The notes under the pieces are model-generated. The model made no database searches and was not told the DNA's origin. It saw only the letters and a program-made list of their open reading frames with translations. 64,000 bases of DNA, taken from an uncultured Clostridia bacterium. Lineage in GTDB: Bacteria; Bacillota; Clostridia; Christensenellales; UBA1242. The stretch is taken from NCBI GenBank assembly GCA_934747885.1, contig CAKVHE010000001.1, positions 186,001-250,000 on the forward strand. Direction: 5' to 3'. A program made the translations under genes and the position numbers. Below, one piece after another: positions 54,901 to 62,563 of this stretch (the stretch's first letter is position 1; every line of letters starts with the position of its first letter).

Positions 54901-55432
54901 CATCAGTTAAAGCAATCAAAAAGGTATTTTCGGCCTTGTGTTCAAACGTCCATTTTGAGCCACTTGCCTTTTTTACATAATAGCAAAAGTTGCCTTCGTT
55001 TCCACCAAGGCTTACTTCATAATTTCCGCCGGTTAGGTCGTTTGCGCCATTAAAGCGATAATCACTTGCGCCAAGCCCGACCACGCCGCCATAAACTTCC
55101 AAATAAACTCGCTTGCCGTCCGCGCTCTTTACCACAAGTTTGTCAAGCACAAACCCGCTTTGCACGTCCACCAAAAAGTAGCGACTGCCACCCACATTAA
55201 CAGTATCAATTGGGTTGCCCGTTTGCTCGGTTAGGCTCGCGCCTGTAAACTTGTCAAGCGACCAATTTATGGCATAACCGCCGTCTGCCAGCAAAGTTTC
55301 ACGCGTTACCTCGCCGTCTGCATTTACGCTATTTGTTAAGTTTTGCTCATAGCCAAAAAAACCAAGCCCCAAGCATACGGCAAAACAAAGGATAACACCA
55401 ATTAAACTAAAATTTTTCAAAAATTTTTTCAT
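51935..55432 (-). CDS. Large secreted InlB/Flg_new-type repeat protein
   Basis: The 1,165-residue protein starts with a signal peptide (MKKFLKNFSLIGVILCFAVC, then LGLGFFGYEQNLTNSVNA). The rest is beta-rich with repeat modules similar to InlB B-repeats; the clearest are at about 590-790 (KKGYDLIGWAMNSGDAFYTL and ILFDANGG...RAGYRFLGYYTTADGEG). No C-terminal anchor is seen. It heads an operon with a lipoprotein and an EEP-fold protein, suggesting a surface complex. ATG at 55432 is preferred over TTG at 55444 because the signal peptide begins there; neither has a good ribosome binding site. A GTTACA/TGTAAC inverted repeat lies just upstream. A possible promoter TTGAAG-16-TAAAAT lies further up on the - strand. 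Confidence 0.83.
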   Translation of the reverse strand: MKKFLKNFSLIGVILCFAVCLGLGFFGYEQNLTNSVNADGEVTRETLLADGGYAINWSLDKFTGASLTEQTGNPIDTVNVGGSRYFLVDVQSGFVLDKLVVKSADGKRVYLEVYGGVVGLGASDYRFNGANDLTGGNYEVSLGGNEGNFCYYVKKASGSKWTFEHKAENTFLIALTDASEDYMVEISRQSYFKLNFKLTNGNGVGVNNRSGFTSVVVSSVKQSGIETITYSGANFTTPLIVLFDIEVEVRVKYSLAASFKIDPILSAEALVGAENSFVFNLDYLKSNSSADIGAYDTTDKFVFSFTANEPVAEVSLTNRLTGEEIATVRNVTKFDCLIIVTDIEVVVKAVTGYEISRDGAGFVSELDDIISASGSVDYAVVVRPMEREYTLYGGEENAQSVTLKLVYGSSMAWWKTVDGEYNLLTASSLPDMPIVGYHFSNISAKSADGSTAFLIFGADFMLWDSSAVLKIENMGEDFLGLYAEYSANISNIVVDLGALGGKVYGYISFDSNLLYMRSKIASRNLFSLVSLTVDGSDPAIVFGMKELNPDPEADANGLYIYELDANWNVDIAEVELVPSYDYKYFKATFLRYGVSGENATYEVMVQYGATANLYQLSLGKGEPILPIKKGYDLIGWAMNSGDAFYTLDDEVLWYGDEEFTWRYEEDMEFVPVFSPKRSRILFDANGGVFASGDTVLSALQTYDKRATTEGLTLTPLRAGYRFLGYYTTADGEGSLVMGTDEQLLELDGFLVLHGVFLYWEGEEELTVYARYETIVYDVEFRFNGELVDKKEFTVESDPFVFDFASRIAVSDFVAYVAVNGNKVLTNAMIKGAFENAEITSFEFNLGAKITYLPESGATTIVVNAVTAKKVFFLQFGFAFVELTESGLSYLDSSVLIYSPDRTISTDQIIWVHYLAEYGSGPNEWAVANADGVKTGATGWQSVNFFNGSRYYAFLKEYLSGSGLSITVGDAAYGLKGFVNPNDNTKVVPETVVTKNLVAECYFSSNADVKISYYLFNGTTYQKVDGEALFFNYLGQIKTKLKNAYDCFLINGNVCYITAWKAMDGEVLSALMAGEAGTEALLTEKSWSIGGGEVTLNYYAVYAELTLVKNGDSVECALPNDAYGNTYSAEDVKLETIDGEQYLVVYRKNENGEATAIVYAKAKVTV

Positions 55433-55444
55433 AGGCGCCAACAA

Positions 55445-55464
55445 GTTACATTTTTCTCTGTAAC
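55445..55464 (-). promoter_or_regulatory. Inverted repeat before the 51935-55432 gene
   Basis: GTTACA (55445-55450) and TGTAAC (55459-55464) flank 8 nt, ending 13 nt upstream of the chosen ATG. It could form an RNA hairpin at the ribosome site or be an operator. Confidence 0.35.
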
Positions 55465-55520
55465 CATTTTATCACAAAAGAATTAAACTTCAAAACAAAT
55501 TTGTGCAAATTCCGTAATTT

Positions 55521-55538
55521 TTATACAACTTGTATAAT
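55521..55538 (+). promoter_or_regulatory. Operator-like palindrome over the -10 of the YkvI-like gene
   Basis: TTATACAA-C-TTGTATAA (55521-55537) is a perfect palindrome overlapping the -10 TATAAT (55533-55538). The -35 is poor (TTCCGT at 17 bp), so expression probably depends on, or is blocked by, a regulator. Confidence 0.5.
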
Positions 55539-55548
55539 AGGCTTAAAT

Positions 55549-56598
55549 ATGCAAAAAACACAAACCAAGGCGCCCACTGCCGCCTATCTTGGCTTTGCCA
55601 TAGTAATAATAAGCACGGTAATTGGTGCGGGCTTTGCCAGCGGCCGCGAGATTGTAACCTTTTTTTGCTTTTACGGAAAGTATAGCCTAATTTTTGCGCT
55701 GCTTTTTGGCGCGCTGATGATTTGGGGAATAAAGAATTTTTTTGGCTTTAATCAGGCGTGTTTTTCACCTTTTGAAAAAAATTTTTGGGCGGTAAGTATC
55801 TTTATAACGGAAATTATTTCGGTTTCAGCCATGATTGCCGGACTAAAAAGTACGCTTGCCATAATTTTTGGAAGCACTCTGCCCTTTTTTATTCTACTTT
55901 TTCTGTGCTTTGTCTGCCTCTGCTTTAATATTAGCGCGCTAGAAAAAATTGGCGGGCTTTTGCTGCCTATCCTTATTTTTTTCATCGTACTGCTATTTGT
56001 TAGTCGCCTAAGCGTCGCCTCAAAAGAGCCAATAAACTTTACCGTTGCTGCCGGTTCCCCGCTTGCGATGTTTAGTTTTCCGCTAATTTACGCCGGACTA
56101 AATTTGCTTAGCCTTTTTCCGCTCTGCCAAAGTTACAAACTTAGCCTTGCCCCCAAAGCGCAAAAATCTTCGGCTGTTTTTTCTAGCATAATTTTAAGCG
56201 CGCTGGTAATTATGTTAATTTTTATTACCCTAACATCTGGCACCGCAGTTGCCGATGCAGAAATTCCGGTGCTAGTGTACACGGGCGCCCACCTAAATCC
56301 ACTACTAATTCTTGCCGCCCTTGCCATAATAATTGGCATAATAACTACCCTGCTTTCGGGCGGGTTTATACTAAAAAACCAACTTTCCCCCTTTATAAAA
56401 AACAACTTTTTGTTAAGCGCCCTAATAATTTTGGCGGGCTATGCCCTATCGCTTGTTGGCTTTGCCTCAATTGTGGCGTCCCTTTACCCCGTAACCGGCA
56501 TTCTCGGCTTTTCGCTTGCCGTCCGCACCGGGCTCCCCACCAAAGCAAAAGCAAACCGATTTCCAAGCGCTCAGCCTCACACAAACACACGAAAATAA
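55549..56598 (+). CDS. YkvI-like multi-pass membrane transporter
   Basis: The 349-residue protein has about ten membrane helices. The first helix carries VIGAGFASGREIVTFFCFYG, the characteristic N-terminal signature of the YkvI family, whose fold is related to LeuT/APC-type transporters. The substrate is unknown. ATG at 55549 is chosen; an in-frame start at 55501 adds 16 unlikely residues and lies upstream of the -10. With the -10 ending at 55538 the transcript would have almost no leader, and only a weak AGG precedes the ATG. It is divergent from the large secreted-protein operon and shares a 116-bp regulatory region with it. Confidence 0.8.
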   Translation: MQKTQTKAPTAAYLGFAIVIISTVIGAGFASGREIVTFFCFYGKYSLIFALLFGALMIWGIKNFFGFNQACFSPFEKNFWAVSIFITEIISVSAMIAGLKSTLAIIFGSTLPFFILLFLCFVCLCFNISALEKIGGLLLPILIFFIVLLFVSRLSVASKEPINFTVAAGSPLAMFSFPLIYAGLNLLSLFPLCQSYKLSLAPKAQKSSAVFSSIILSALVIMLIFITLTSGTAVADAEIPVLVYTGAHLNPLLILAALAIIIGIITTLLSGGFILKNQLSPFIKNNFLLSALIILAGYALSLVGFASIVASLYPVTGILGFSLAVRTGLPTKAKANRFPSAQPHTNTRK

Positions 56599-56656
56599 AA
56601 TTTAGGGAACTTTTTTGATAAAAATTTTTAAAATTGTTCTCTAAAACGCTTAAACA

Positions 56657-56688
56657 AAAAAGCACAAAGAAAATTCTTTGTGCTTTTT
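56657..56688. terminator. Bidirectional terminator between the YkvI-like and zinc-ribbon genes
   Basis: AAAAAGCACAAAGAA (56657-56671) and TTCTTTGTGCTTTTT (56674-56688) are complementary, with the innermost pairs open as the loop. T-runs occur on both strands between convergent genes. Confidence 0.85.
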
Positions 56689-56702
56689 GTTTTATTACTT
56701 TT

Positions 56703-57386
56703 TTAATTAAAAATTATTCGTCCGCAGGTTTCGCAGACAGTATGCCCGTTTGCCGAAAGTTCTTTTTGCTTGCTAGCCGAAAGTTCGGTTCGGCAACCCG
56801 AACAACACCCGTTTGCAAGTTTTACAAATACTGGCATTTTTTCGGAACGTTTGGCGTTATACACTTCCATAAGTTTGGCATCAACTCCGCCTTTTAGTTT
56901 TTCAAGTTCGGCTTTTAGCGCAGTAATTTCGGCGTCTTTGCCCTCTTTAAATTTTGCAAAGGTAGCCTTAAACTTTTCCATATTGGCACGCGCCGAACGC
57001 GCTTTTTTCATAATATCATTATATTCGCCCGAAAGTGCATCACTTTGTTTAACAATTTGCGCAAATTCTTTGTCTAGTTTGCTCAAATTTCCAGCCAGCG
57101 CGTCATTAACTTCAATAAGATTTTCTAGCACTTTTTCGTCGCTAGAATTTGCTTTTTTGTTAAGTTTTTCCATATTTGTGGCGCAATTGTTATAAACCTT
57201 TTTTAACTCTTCAAAGGTAGCCGCAATTTTTTCGCTCTTTTTGCCAATTTCCACAAGTTTGGCTTGACAATCTTTCAAAAATTGTTGAAGTTTGAGCGCG
57301 CTCAAACGATCCTCATTGTTTGAAATTTGTTCTTCCAGTCGCTTAATCTTTAAATCTACTTCCTGATAAGCCAGCATATTTTTCAT
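56703..57386 (-). CDS. Coiled-coil protein with C4-type zinc ribbon
   Basis: The 227-residue protein consists of two long antiparallel coiled-coil helices (about 5-180) followed by a zinc ribbon with CSGC and CETC, the architecture of the PF02591 family. Members often sit next to trmK in Firmicutes, as here. A role as an RNA- or protein-binding adaptor has been suggested for the family, but the function is not settled. It starts 2 nt after the trmK stop, with GGGAGA overlapping the end of trmK as ribosome binding site, and is the last gene of the dnaG operon. Confidence 0.88.
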   Translation of the reverse strand: MKNMLAYQEVDLKIKRLEEQISNNEDRLSALKLQQFLKDCQAKLVEIGKKSEKIAATFEELKKVYNNCATNMEKLNKKANSSDEKVLENLIEVNDALAGNLSKLDKEFAQIVKQSDALSGEYNDIMKKARSARANMEKFKATFAKFKEGKDAEITALKAELEKLKGGVDAKLMEVYNAKRSEKMPVFVKLANGCCSGCRTELSASKQKELSANGHTVCETCGRIIFN

Positions 57387-57388
57387 AT

Positions 57389-58033
57389 CTATTCTCCCAA
57401 ATAAAAATTTATTTTCTCCAAAACCTCAGCATCGGTATCTTTTGCATACATTGCGCGCCTAAGTAAGCTCGCCTTTTTTTTGTGCAAATACTCAAAGTAA
57501 TCGCTAGTGTTTTCATAGTCGCCTAAAGTTAAGTCTGCCACCGATTTTTCGTCTTGCCCTTTCTCAAAGGTGACTATGTGATAAAACTTGCCGGCGTCCT
57601 TAATTACACGGTCACGGGTTATCCGCCAGCCAAGTTCCATTATCTTACTCTTATATTTTACCACATCTTGCACCGAATTTACAATTATTTTGTCCACCTC
57701 TAAACTTTTGGGCATCATACTTACAATAAAAATAATTTCATCGGCACCTACGCCGGCAATCACCACTGCATCCAGCCTTTCGGCTACCCGCCCATCAAGC
57801 GCCTGCAAACCATTGGATACCAAACAAGTTACCAAGGGTTCCAAATGCTTTTCGCGCACTAGCCTTTCGGTTTTAGCAAGCGAGAGCGGTGAAATATCCA
57901 AAGCATAAATGTGTTTTGTTTCGGGCTTTTCTGCCAAAAGTGCCACTAGGTACCCATGGTCGCAGCCCACATCTGCCACTACACCAGCGCCCGCGCACGC
58001 CTGCGTTAAGGCATCTAGCCTTGCGGTATGCAT
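57389..58033 (-). CDS. trmK: tRNA (adenine(22)-N1)-methyltransferase
   Basis: The protein is a SAM-dependent class I methyltransferase that methylates N1 of A22 in the D-arm of certain tRNAs, including tRNA-Ser. The 214 residues begin with RLDALTQACAGAGVVADVGC, then DHGYL (SAM-binding motif I), and YALDISPLSLAKTERL (motif II). The motif IV region is VVIAGVGADEI, where most family members have an IAGMGG-like sequence, a small deviation. The C-terminal part is helical and charged, as in the family. It starts one base after the rpoD stop codon, so translation is probably coupled. The substrate assignment is from family knowledge. Confidence 0.9.
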   Translation of the reverse strand: MHTARLDALTQACAGAGVVADVGCDHGYLVALLAEKPETKHIYALDISPLSLAKTERLVREKHLEPLVTCLVSNGLQALDGRVAERLDAVVIAGVGADEIIFIVSMMPKSLEVDKIIVNSVQDVVKYKSKIMELGWRITRDRVIKDAGKFYHIVTFEKGQDEKSVADLTLGDYENTSDYFEYLHKKKASLLRRAMYAKDTDAEVLEKINFYLGE

Positions 58034-58034
58034 C

Positions 58035-59984
58035 TTAGTCCAAAAAGTCGCGAAGTCTTTTACTGCGTGATGGGTGACGCAATTTTTTTAGCGCCTTTGC
58101 TTCAATTTGTCTAATTCTTTCACGAGTAACATTAAACTCACGGCCAACTTCTTCCAAGGTTTTTGGGTGTCCGTCTTCTAGTCCATATCTTAGCATAACA
58201 ACTTTTTGCTCACGCGGGGTTAGGCTAGACAAAACATTCAAAAGTTGTTCTTTTAACATCGAAACGGTTGCCGATTCTTCCGGCGTGATGGTGGTGGTAT
58301 CACTCAAAAAGGTACCAAGATTGCTGTCTTCTTCTTCACCAACCGGCGTTTCAAGCGAAATGGTGTCTTGCGCTATGCGTTGAATATCTCGCACCTTACT
58401 TTCCGACACGCCCATTTCTTCAGCAATTTCTGCGGTTGTTGGTTCACGACCAAGCGTTACCATAAGTTGACGCGAAACTCTAATTTGACGGTTGATGGTT
58501 TCCACCATATGCACAGGAATTCTAATAGTGCGCGCTTGATCGGCAATCGAACGCGTTATGGCTTGACGTATCCACCAAGTTGCGTAAGTCGAAAATCTAA
58601 ACCCTTTGGTGTAGTCGTATTTTTCTACGGCCTTAACCAAACCAAAGTTACCTTCCTGAATTAAGTCCAAAAACATAAGCCCGCGCCCGCAATATTTTTT
58701 TGCAATGGCAACAACCAACCTTAGGTTACTTTCGCAAAGTTTGTCTTTGGCTTTTTGATCGCCTTCTGCCACTCTCTTGCCAAGTTCAACTTCTTCTTCG
58801 CTAGTTAGTAGTGGAACCCTGCCAATATCTTTTAGGTACATCTTTACCGGGTCCTCGATGTTGGCTTGGTTCATCAGTTTTTCAAGTTCGTCGTCGCTTT
58901 CTATCAAAGTGGTTTCAAGTAGTTTAATGCCCTCGGCGGAAATACGATTTAAAATTTCGTCAATTTGCTCCGCATTAAGTTTTGAAAAACTTTCCGAAAG
59001 TTCTTCCATGGTTATGGTGCCTTTCTTTTTGGCTTTTTCAATAACACGATCTATCTCGCGTTGCAATTTTTGCTGCCTTGCGTCCAGCGCCTCAACTTTG
59101 CTTAATTTGCTTGCGTCCTTTTTGTCGGCAATAAGGTCAGCCAAACTAATTTGCTCGCCTTTTTTTACCACAAATTCAACCACTTGCTCATTTGCTTTTG
59201 GTTTTGCAAGTTCATTAACGCCGGTTAGTTTTGTTTCTTCGCTAGCGCTAGATTTTTCGGCCTTAACGCTTGACGCTGCCACTTTTGGCGCTTTTGCCTT
59301 TTTAGGCTCTTCAACTTTTGGTGCTACTTTTTCTTCAGCTTTTGCCGCTTTGACTTTTGGCGCTACTTTTTCTTCAGCTTTTGCCGCTTTGACTTTTGCC
59401 GTCTTTGGTTCGGCTTTTGCTTCCAGCTTTTCGGTTTTAGCAAGGGCTGGCGTTCCCTTTTTGGCTTTTGCCACTGGCTTTTCGGCTTCAGCAACTTTTG
59501 CTTTTGGTGCTGTTTTTTCTTTTACCGCCTTGGTCTTTGGCAAAGTTTCTTCCAAATTTACTTCACGCACGCTAGCCGGTTTTCCGCCCACTATGGTTTT
59601 AAACATTTCAATTTTTGCCTTAGATTCTGCTTTTGATGCTTTTGGCGCCGTTTCCGCCACTTTGTTTGCTGCTTTTGTCGATGTCACTTTTTCTGCCTCA
59701 GCAACTTTTTTTGTTTTCTTTGGCGCTACCGCACCTTGTTTTTCGCCAAACATAGATATTTGACCTGCTTGTTCTTCTTTTTTCATAGCCGTAACTGTTT
59801 TTTTGTTCTCCTTTTTGGCACTCGCCACCTTTGTAGCCTCAGCCACCTTTTTTTCTTCCACTTTTTGTTTTACCACTGCTTTTTGTCCCCCCTTTTGCAT
59901 TGGTTTGTTTTTTTGTTTATCCTTGGTTTTATTATCTGCGTCTTCTGGCGTTTCTTTCTTTTTTAAAAAGTCCAACAAACTCAT
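58035..59984 (-). CDS. rpoD: Primary RNA polymerase sigma factor with long Ala/Lys-rich N-terminus
   Basis: This housekeeping sigma factor is 649 residues, against about 370 for B. subtilis SigA. The conserved part covers residues 305-649: region 1.1-like helices (about 310-365), region 1.2 ([20 protein letters not shown]), region 2 ([45 protein letters not shown]), region 3, and region 4 with the helix-turn-helix [20 protein letters not shown]. Residues 1-300 are low-complexity Ala/Lys/Glu/Pro, including two direct copies of [13 protein letters not shown] (198-223). Residues 75-79 (QISMF) resemble a sliding-clamp-binding motif. The start overlaps the dnaG stop as ATGA, with AAGGTGG upstream. 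Confidence 0.96.
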   Translation of the reverse strand: MSLLDFLKKKETPEDADNKTKDKQKNKPMQKGGQKAVVKQKVEEKKVAEATKVASAKKENKKTVTAMKKEEQAGQISMFGEKQGAVAPKKTKKVAEAEKVTSTKAANKVAETAPKASKAESKAKIEMFKTIVGGKPASVREVNLEETLPKTKAVKEKTAPKAKVAEAEKPVAKAKKGTPALAKTEKLEAKAEPKTAKVKAAKAEEKVAPKVKAAKAEEKVAPKVEEPKKAKAPKVAASSVKAEKSSASEETKLTGVNELAKPKANEQVVEFVVKKGEQISLADLIADKKDASKLSKVEALDARQQKLQREIDRVIEKAKKKGTITMEELSESFSKLNAEQIDEILNRISAEGIKLLETTLIESDDELEKLMNQANIEDPVKMYLKDIGRVPLLTSEEEVELGKRVAEGDQKAKDKLCESNLRLVVAIAKKYCGRGLMFLDLIQEGNFGLVKAVEKYDYTKGFRFSTYATWWIRQAITRSIADQARTIRIPVHMVETINRQIRVSRQLMVTLGREPTTAEIAEEMGVSESKVRDIQRIAQDTISLETPVGEEEDSNLGTFLSDTTTITPEESATVSMLKEQLLNVLSSLTPREQKVVMLRYGLEDGHPKTLEEVGREFNVTRERIRQIEAKALKKLRHPSRSKRLRDFLD

Positions 59985-61744
59985 AGGTCCACCTTCTTTC
60001 CATTTATTTTTTGAGCAATAAAGTATAGTTCTTGCATAACCTCTTTTTTGTCTTCACCAATCAGTCCCGACATCTTGCCCATAAGTTCTTTTTGACGCGC
60101 CAGCAGATGCTCTTTGCAAAGCACCCACAAGCAATCGTTGTAGCAAGTTTCGTTAACCGTTTCGTCTTCGGCAAAATCGTAATTAACAATTTCGCCCACA
60201 GCCTCGGGATATTCGCCCTCAAATTTTTCAATAAATTCCGGCACGCCCATTCCGCCCAAAATTCCATTCAAGAGTTCCGCGAGTTCATCGGTAAAATAAT
60301 CGGCAAGTTTTGGACTTTTTTGCGCGTACTTTTTATTTCTAAGTAGCGACGCCAAAACCACATATTCGGCTTGCCTAATTTTGTTGTCCACGCGTTTTTC
60401 ACGCGTGATTGCCGTTTTTGGAAACATATTTTCGCTAATTTTTAAGGTGTTATCTTTATAAAGTTTGTTTCGTAAAAAATCTTTGCCCACCCCGGTGCAA
60501 TCTCTAATGTAATCAAAATACACTTCCGCTTCAACTTCACTTAGGCCGGACAAAACCGCAAGTGCTTCTTCCACAAATTTGGTTTTGCCGTCAAAGTCCG
60601 TCAAGTCGTACTGAGATTTTAAATACGCCAGTTTGTACTCAATCAAAGGTTTGGCGTTTTCAATAATTTTATCAAAGGCAGCCTTGCCGCGCTTTAAGAT
60701 AAATTCGTCAGGGTCAAGCCCATCAGGGATAGACGCCACTCGCACGTTAATTTTTTCGTGCTTTAAGATATCCAGCCCGCGCAAAGTCGCTTTTGTCCCC
60801 GCAAAGTCACCGTCGTAGCAAATAACCACATTGTCGCTAAGCCTCTTCATCAGCCTTGCTTGGTCAACCGTAAGCGCCGTGCCGAGCGAAGCAATTGCCG
60901 TGCCATATCCCGCACCATGCAAAGCAATAACATCAATTTGCCCTTCAACAATAATAAGCCTATCAATTCCGCCCGCTTGCTTTGCCTTTTTGGCAAGATT
61001 TATACCAAACAAATTTTTGCCTTTGGTGAACACCGGCGTTTCGGCAGTGTTGATGTATTTTGCATAATCCACCTTGGCTTTGGTGGTTCTGCCCGAAAAC
61101 GCCACCACATCGCCATATATATTTATAATAGGAAAGACAATTCGCTCGCCAAGTGCATCGTAGTTTCTGCCGTCCTTTTCTTTGACGATACCCACCTTTT
61201 TCATTAAGTCTAGCGAAAAGCCCTGACTTTTTAGATAGGTAATAATTTCGTTATAATCTAGCGAGTAGCCAATACCAAACTTAACTACCATTTCGGGGCT
61301 AATGCGTCTGCCCTGCAAATAGGCTCTCGCAAACTCACTTTTTTTAAGATTATCATGATAGTGCTTTGCCGCGCTCTTTAAGCACGCAAGCATCTGTTCA
61401 CGTTCTTTTTTTTGCTTTTCAAAATTTTCGCCGTCCTCAGCCATTTTAGGCAGTTCCATATTGGCGCGCTCAGCCAGCATCTTAACGGCATCATAAAAAG
61501 TCATGGACTCCATTTCCATAACAAACTTAATAACATTTCCGCTAGCCTTGCAACCAAAACAATGATAATATTGGTCAGCCTCATTTACGGCAAACGACGG
61601 CGTTTTTTCGCTATGAAACGGACATCTTCCCCAATAGGTTTTGCCTTTTTTTTCAAGCGGAACATATCCGTTAATAACGGTTACAATATTATTTTTTAGT
61701 TTTAGTTCATCCAAAAATCTATCATCAAAACGGTATCCGTCCAT
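59981..61744 (-). CDS. dnaG: DNA primase
   Basis: The enzyme synthesises RNA primers for DNA replication. The 587-residue protein has the CHC2 zinc finger (Cys41, His44, Cys62, Cys65 in [15 protein letters not shown] and YYHCFGC), the RNA polymerase core, and a TOPRIM domain with Glu267 in [13 protein letters not shown] and the DGD motif (Asp311, Asp313) in CYDGDFAGT, then DGLDPDEF. The C-terminal domain presumably binds DnaB helicase. ATG at 61744 has GAGAG 6 nt upstream and is preferred over the GTG directly before it. It heads the dnaG-rpoD-trmK-zinc-ribbon operon. No rpsU lies upstream, so this is the shortened macromolecular synthesis operon seen in Firmicutes. Confidence 0.96.
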   Translation of the reverse strand: MDGYRFDDRFLDELKLKNNIVTVINGYVPLEKKGKTYWGRCPFHSEKTPSFAVNEADQYYHCFGCKASGNVIKFVMEMESMTFYDAVKMLAERANMELPKMAEDGENFEKQKKEREQMLACLKSAAKHYHDNLKKSEFARAYLQGRRISPEMVVKFGIGYSLDYNEIITYLKSQGFSLDLMKKVGIVKEKDGRNYDALGERIVFPIINIYGDVVAFSGRTTKAKVDYAKYINTAETPVFTKGKNLFGINLAKKAKQAGGIDRLIIVEGQIDVIALHGAGYGTAIASLGTALTVDQARLMKRLSDNVVICYDGDFAGTKATLRGLDILKHEKINVRVASIPDGLDPDEFILKRGKAAFDKIIENAKPLIEYKLAYLKSQYDLTDFDGKTKFVEEALAVLSGLSEVEAEVYFDYIRDCTGVGKDFLRNKLYKDNTLKISENMFPKTAITREKRVDNKIRQAEYVVLASLLRNKKYAQKSPKLADYFTDELAELLNGILGGMGVPEFIEKFEGEYPEAVGEIVNYDFAEDETVNETCYNDCLWVLCKEHLLARQKELMGKMSGLIGEDKKEVMQELYFIAQKINGKKVDL

Positions 61745-61760
61745 CACTCACTCTCTTTTG

Positions 61761-61803
61761 AAAAATAAAAAAATAGATGTAAAATAAATTGTAGTTACAT
61801 CTA
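61761..61803 (-). terminator. Terminator of the DUF1538/PII-like operon
   Basis: On the - strand, TAGATGTAA (61795-61803) pairs with TTACATCTA (61774-61782), followed by TTTTTTTATTTTT. It separates this operon from dnaG. Confidence 0.75.
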
Positions 61804-61834
61804 TATAATTCGATACAAAAAACGTTTTTCCTAC

Positions 61835-62194
61835 CTAATCTAGCAAAAAATCAATAGGAAGGGCAAAAACCACCCCTTTGGCATTAGATTTAAAGTCCGC
61901 TATGGCATAAATTGCCTTCATAATGGGATAAACATATTTTTCTTCTACAACCATCAAAACTAGTTCACGCTCAGGCGCAATTTCAAAACCAAACAGTTTG
62001 CGCTTTTCTTTGCTCATACCTCTACCGTCCATCAAAAACGCGCCTTTGCCATTGTTTTCAGTTGCCGTTTTTATAACTTGATAGCCGTAGCCTTTTTTTA
62101 CTACTGCACACACTAGTTTATGCCCAACCGGCAACGCCTCAGCCTTGTTAATTTCTAGCGGAAATTCTTCATTAAATTGTTCATTTTTTTCCAT
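61835..62194 (-). CDS. PII-like regulatory protein (second copy)
   Basis: The 119-residue protein has no signal or membrane segment. Its beta-alpha-beta pattern (HKLVCAVVKKGYGYQVIKTA and ELVLMVVEEKYVYPIMKAIY) fits the ferredoxin-like fold of PII and PII-like trimers. The classical PII T-loop tyrosine motif is not recognisable, so it belongs to the divergent PII-like group. GGAG lies about 6 nt before the ATG, overlapping the end of the upstream gene. With the preceding paralogue it probably forms homo- or hetero-trimers that regulate the DUF1538 membrane protein. The ligand is unknown. Confidence 0.7.
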   Translation of the reverse strand: MEKNEQFNEEFPLEINKAEALPVGHKLVCAVVKKGYGYQVIKTATENNGKGAFLMDGRGMSKEKRKLFGFEIAPERELVLMVVEEKYVYPIMKAIYAIADFKSNAKGVVFALPIDFLLD

Positions 62195-62197
62195 AAT

Positions 62198-62563
62198 CTA
62201 CTCCACAAACAAACCTTTTGCGCCCAAATATCCGTCCACGCTAGTAACCAGTCCCAACCCGCTACCAACCGTCTTAAAGTTATATTCGGTATCCAGCGCA
62301 ATAAGCAAATTTTTGCCTTCTCCCTTTTTGCAAAGCGCCAAAATCAAACTATTTTTAGTTGGGCTTATGCCCAGTAGTTCCATCTTTTTAAACTTGCTCA
62401 CGCCTTCGCCTTGTTCACTAAGCAGCACCCTGCCACCCAGTTCCATAATACGCTCACGCAAGGTGTTTTCGGCATCTGGCTTGCAAATAATTAACACAAA
62501 CTCCAGTTCGTCAATTTGTTCAAGTGAAAACTTTGGATAGTTTGCCTTTTCTTTACTCTTCAT
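62198..62563 (-). CDS. PII-like regulatory protein (first copy)
   Basis: The 121-residue protein has a ferredoxin-like pattern: FVLIICKPDAENTLRERIME near the N-terminus, SLILALCKKGEGKNLLIALD, and a Gly-rich C-terminal part with GSGLGLVTSVDGYLGAKGLF. The similarity to the 61835 product is distant and mostly in fold. ATG at 62563 is used because GGAGG lies 5 nt upstream; a TTG four codons earlier overlaps that site. The start overlaps the end of the DUF1538 gene by 11 bp, so translation is probably coupled. Regulation of the membrane protein by a small ligand, as AmtB is regulated by GlnK, is inference. Confidence 0.72.
   Translation of the reverse strand: MKSKEKANYPKFSLEQIDELEFVLIICKPDAENTLRERIMELGGRVLLSEQGEGVSKFKKMELLGISPTKNSLILALCKKGEGKNLLIALDTEYNFKTVGSGLGLVTSVDGYLGAKGLFVE

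Noticed and set aside
58777..59763. 328-residue open frame opposite rpoD
   Set aside because: Ser/Phe/Ala-rich antisense of the Ala/Lys-rich sigma tail, a common artefact of low-complexity coding DNA.
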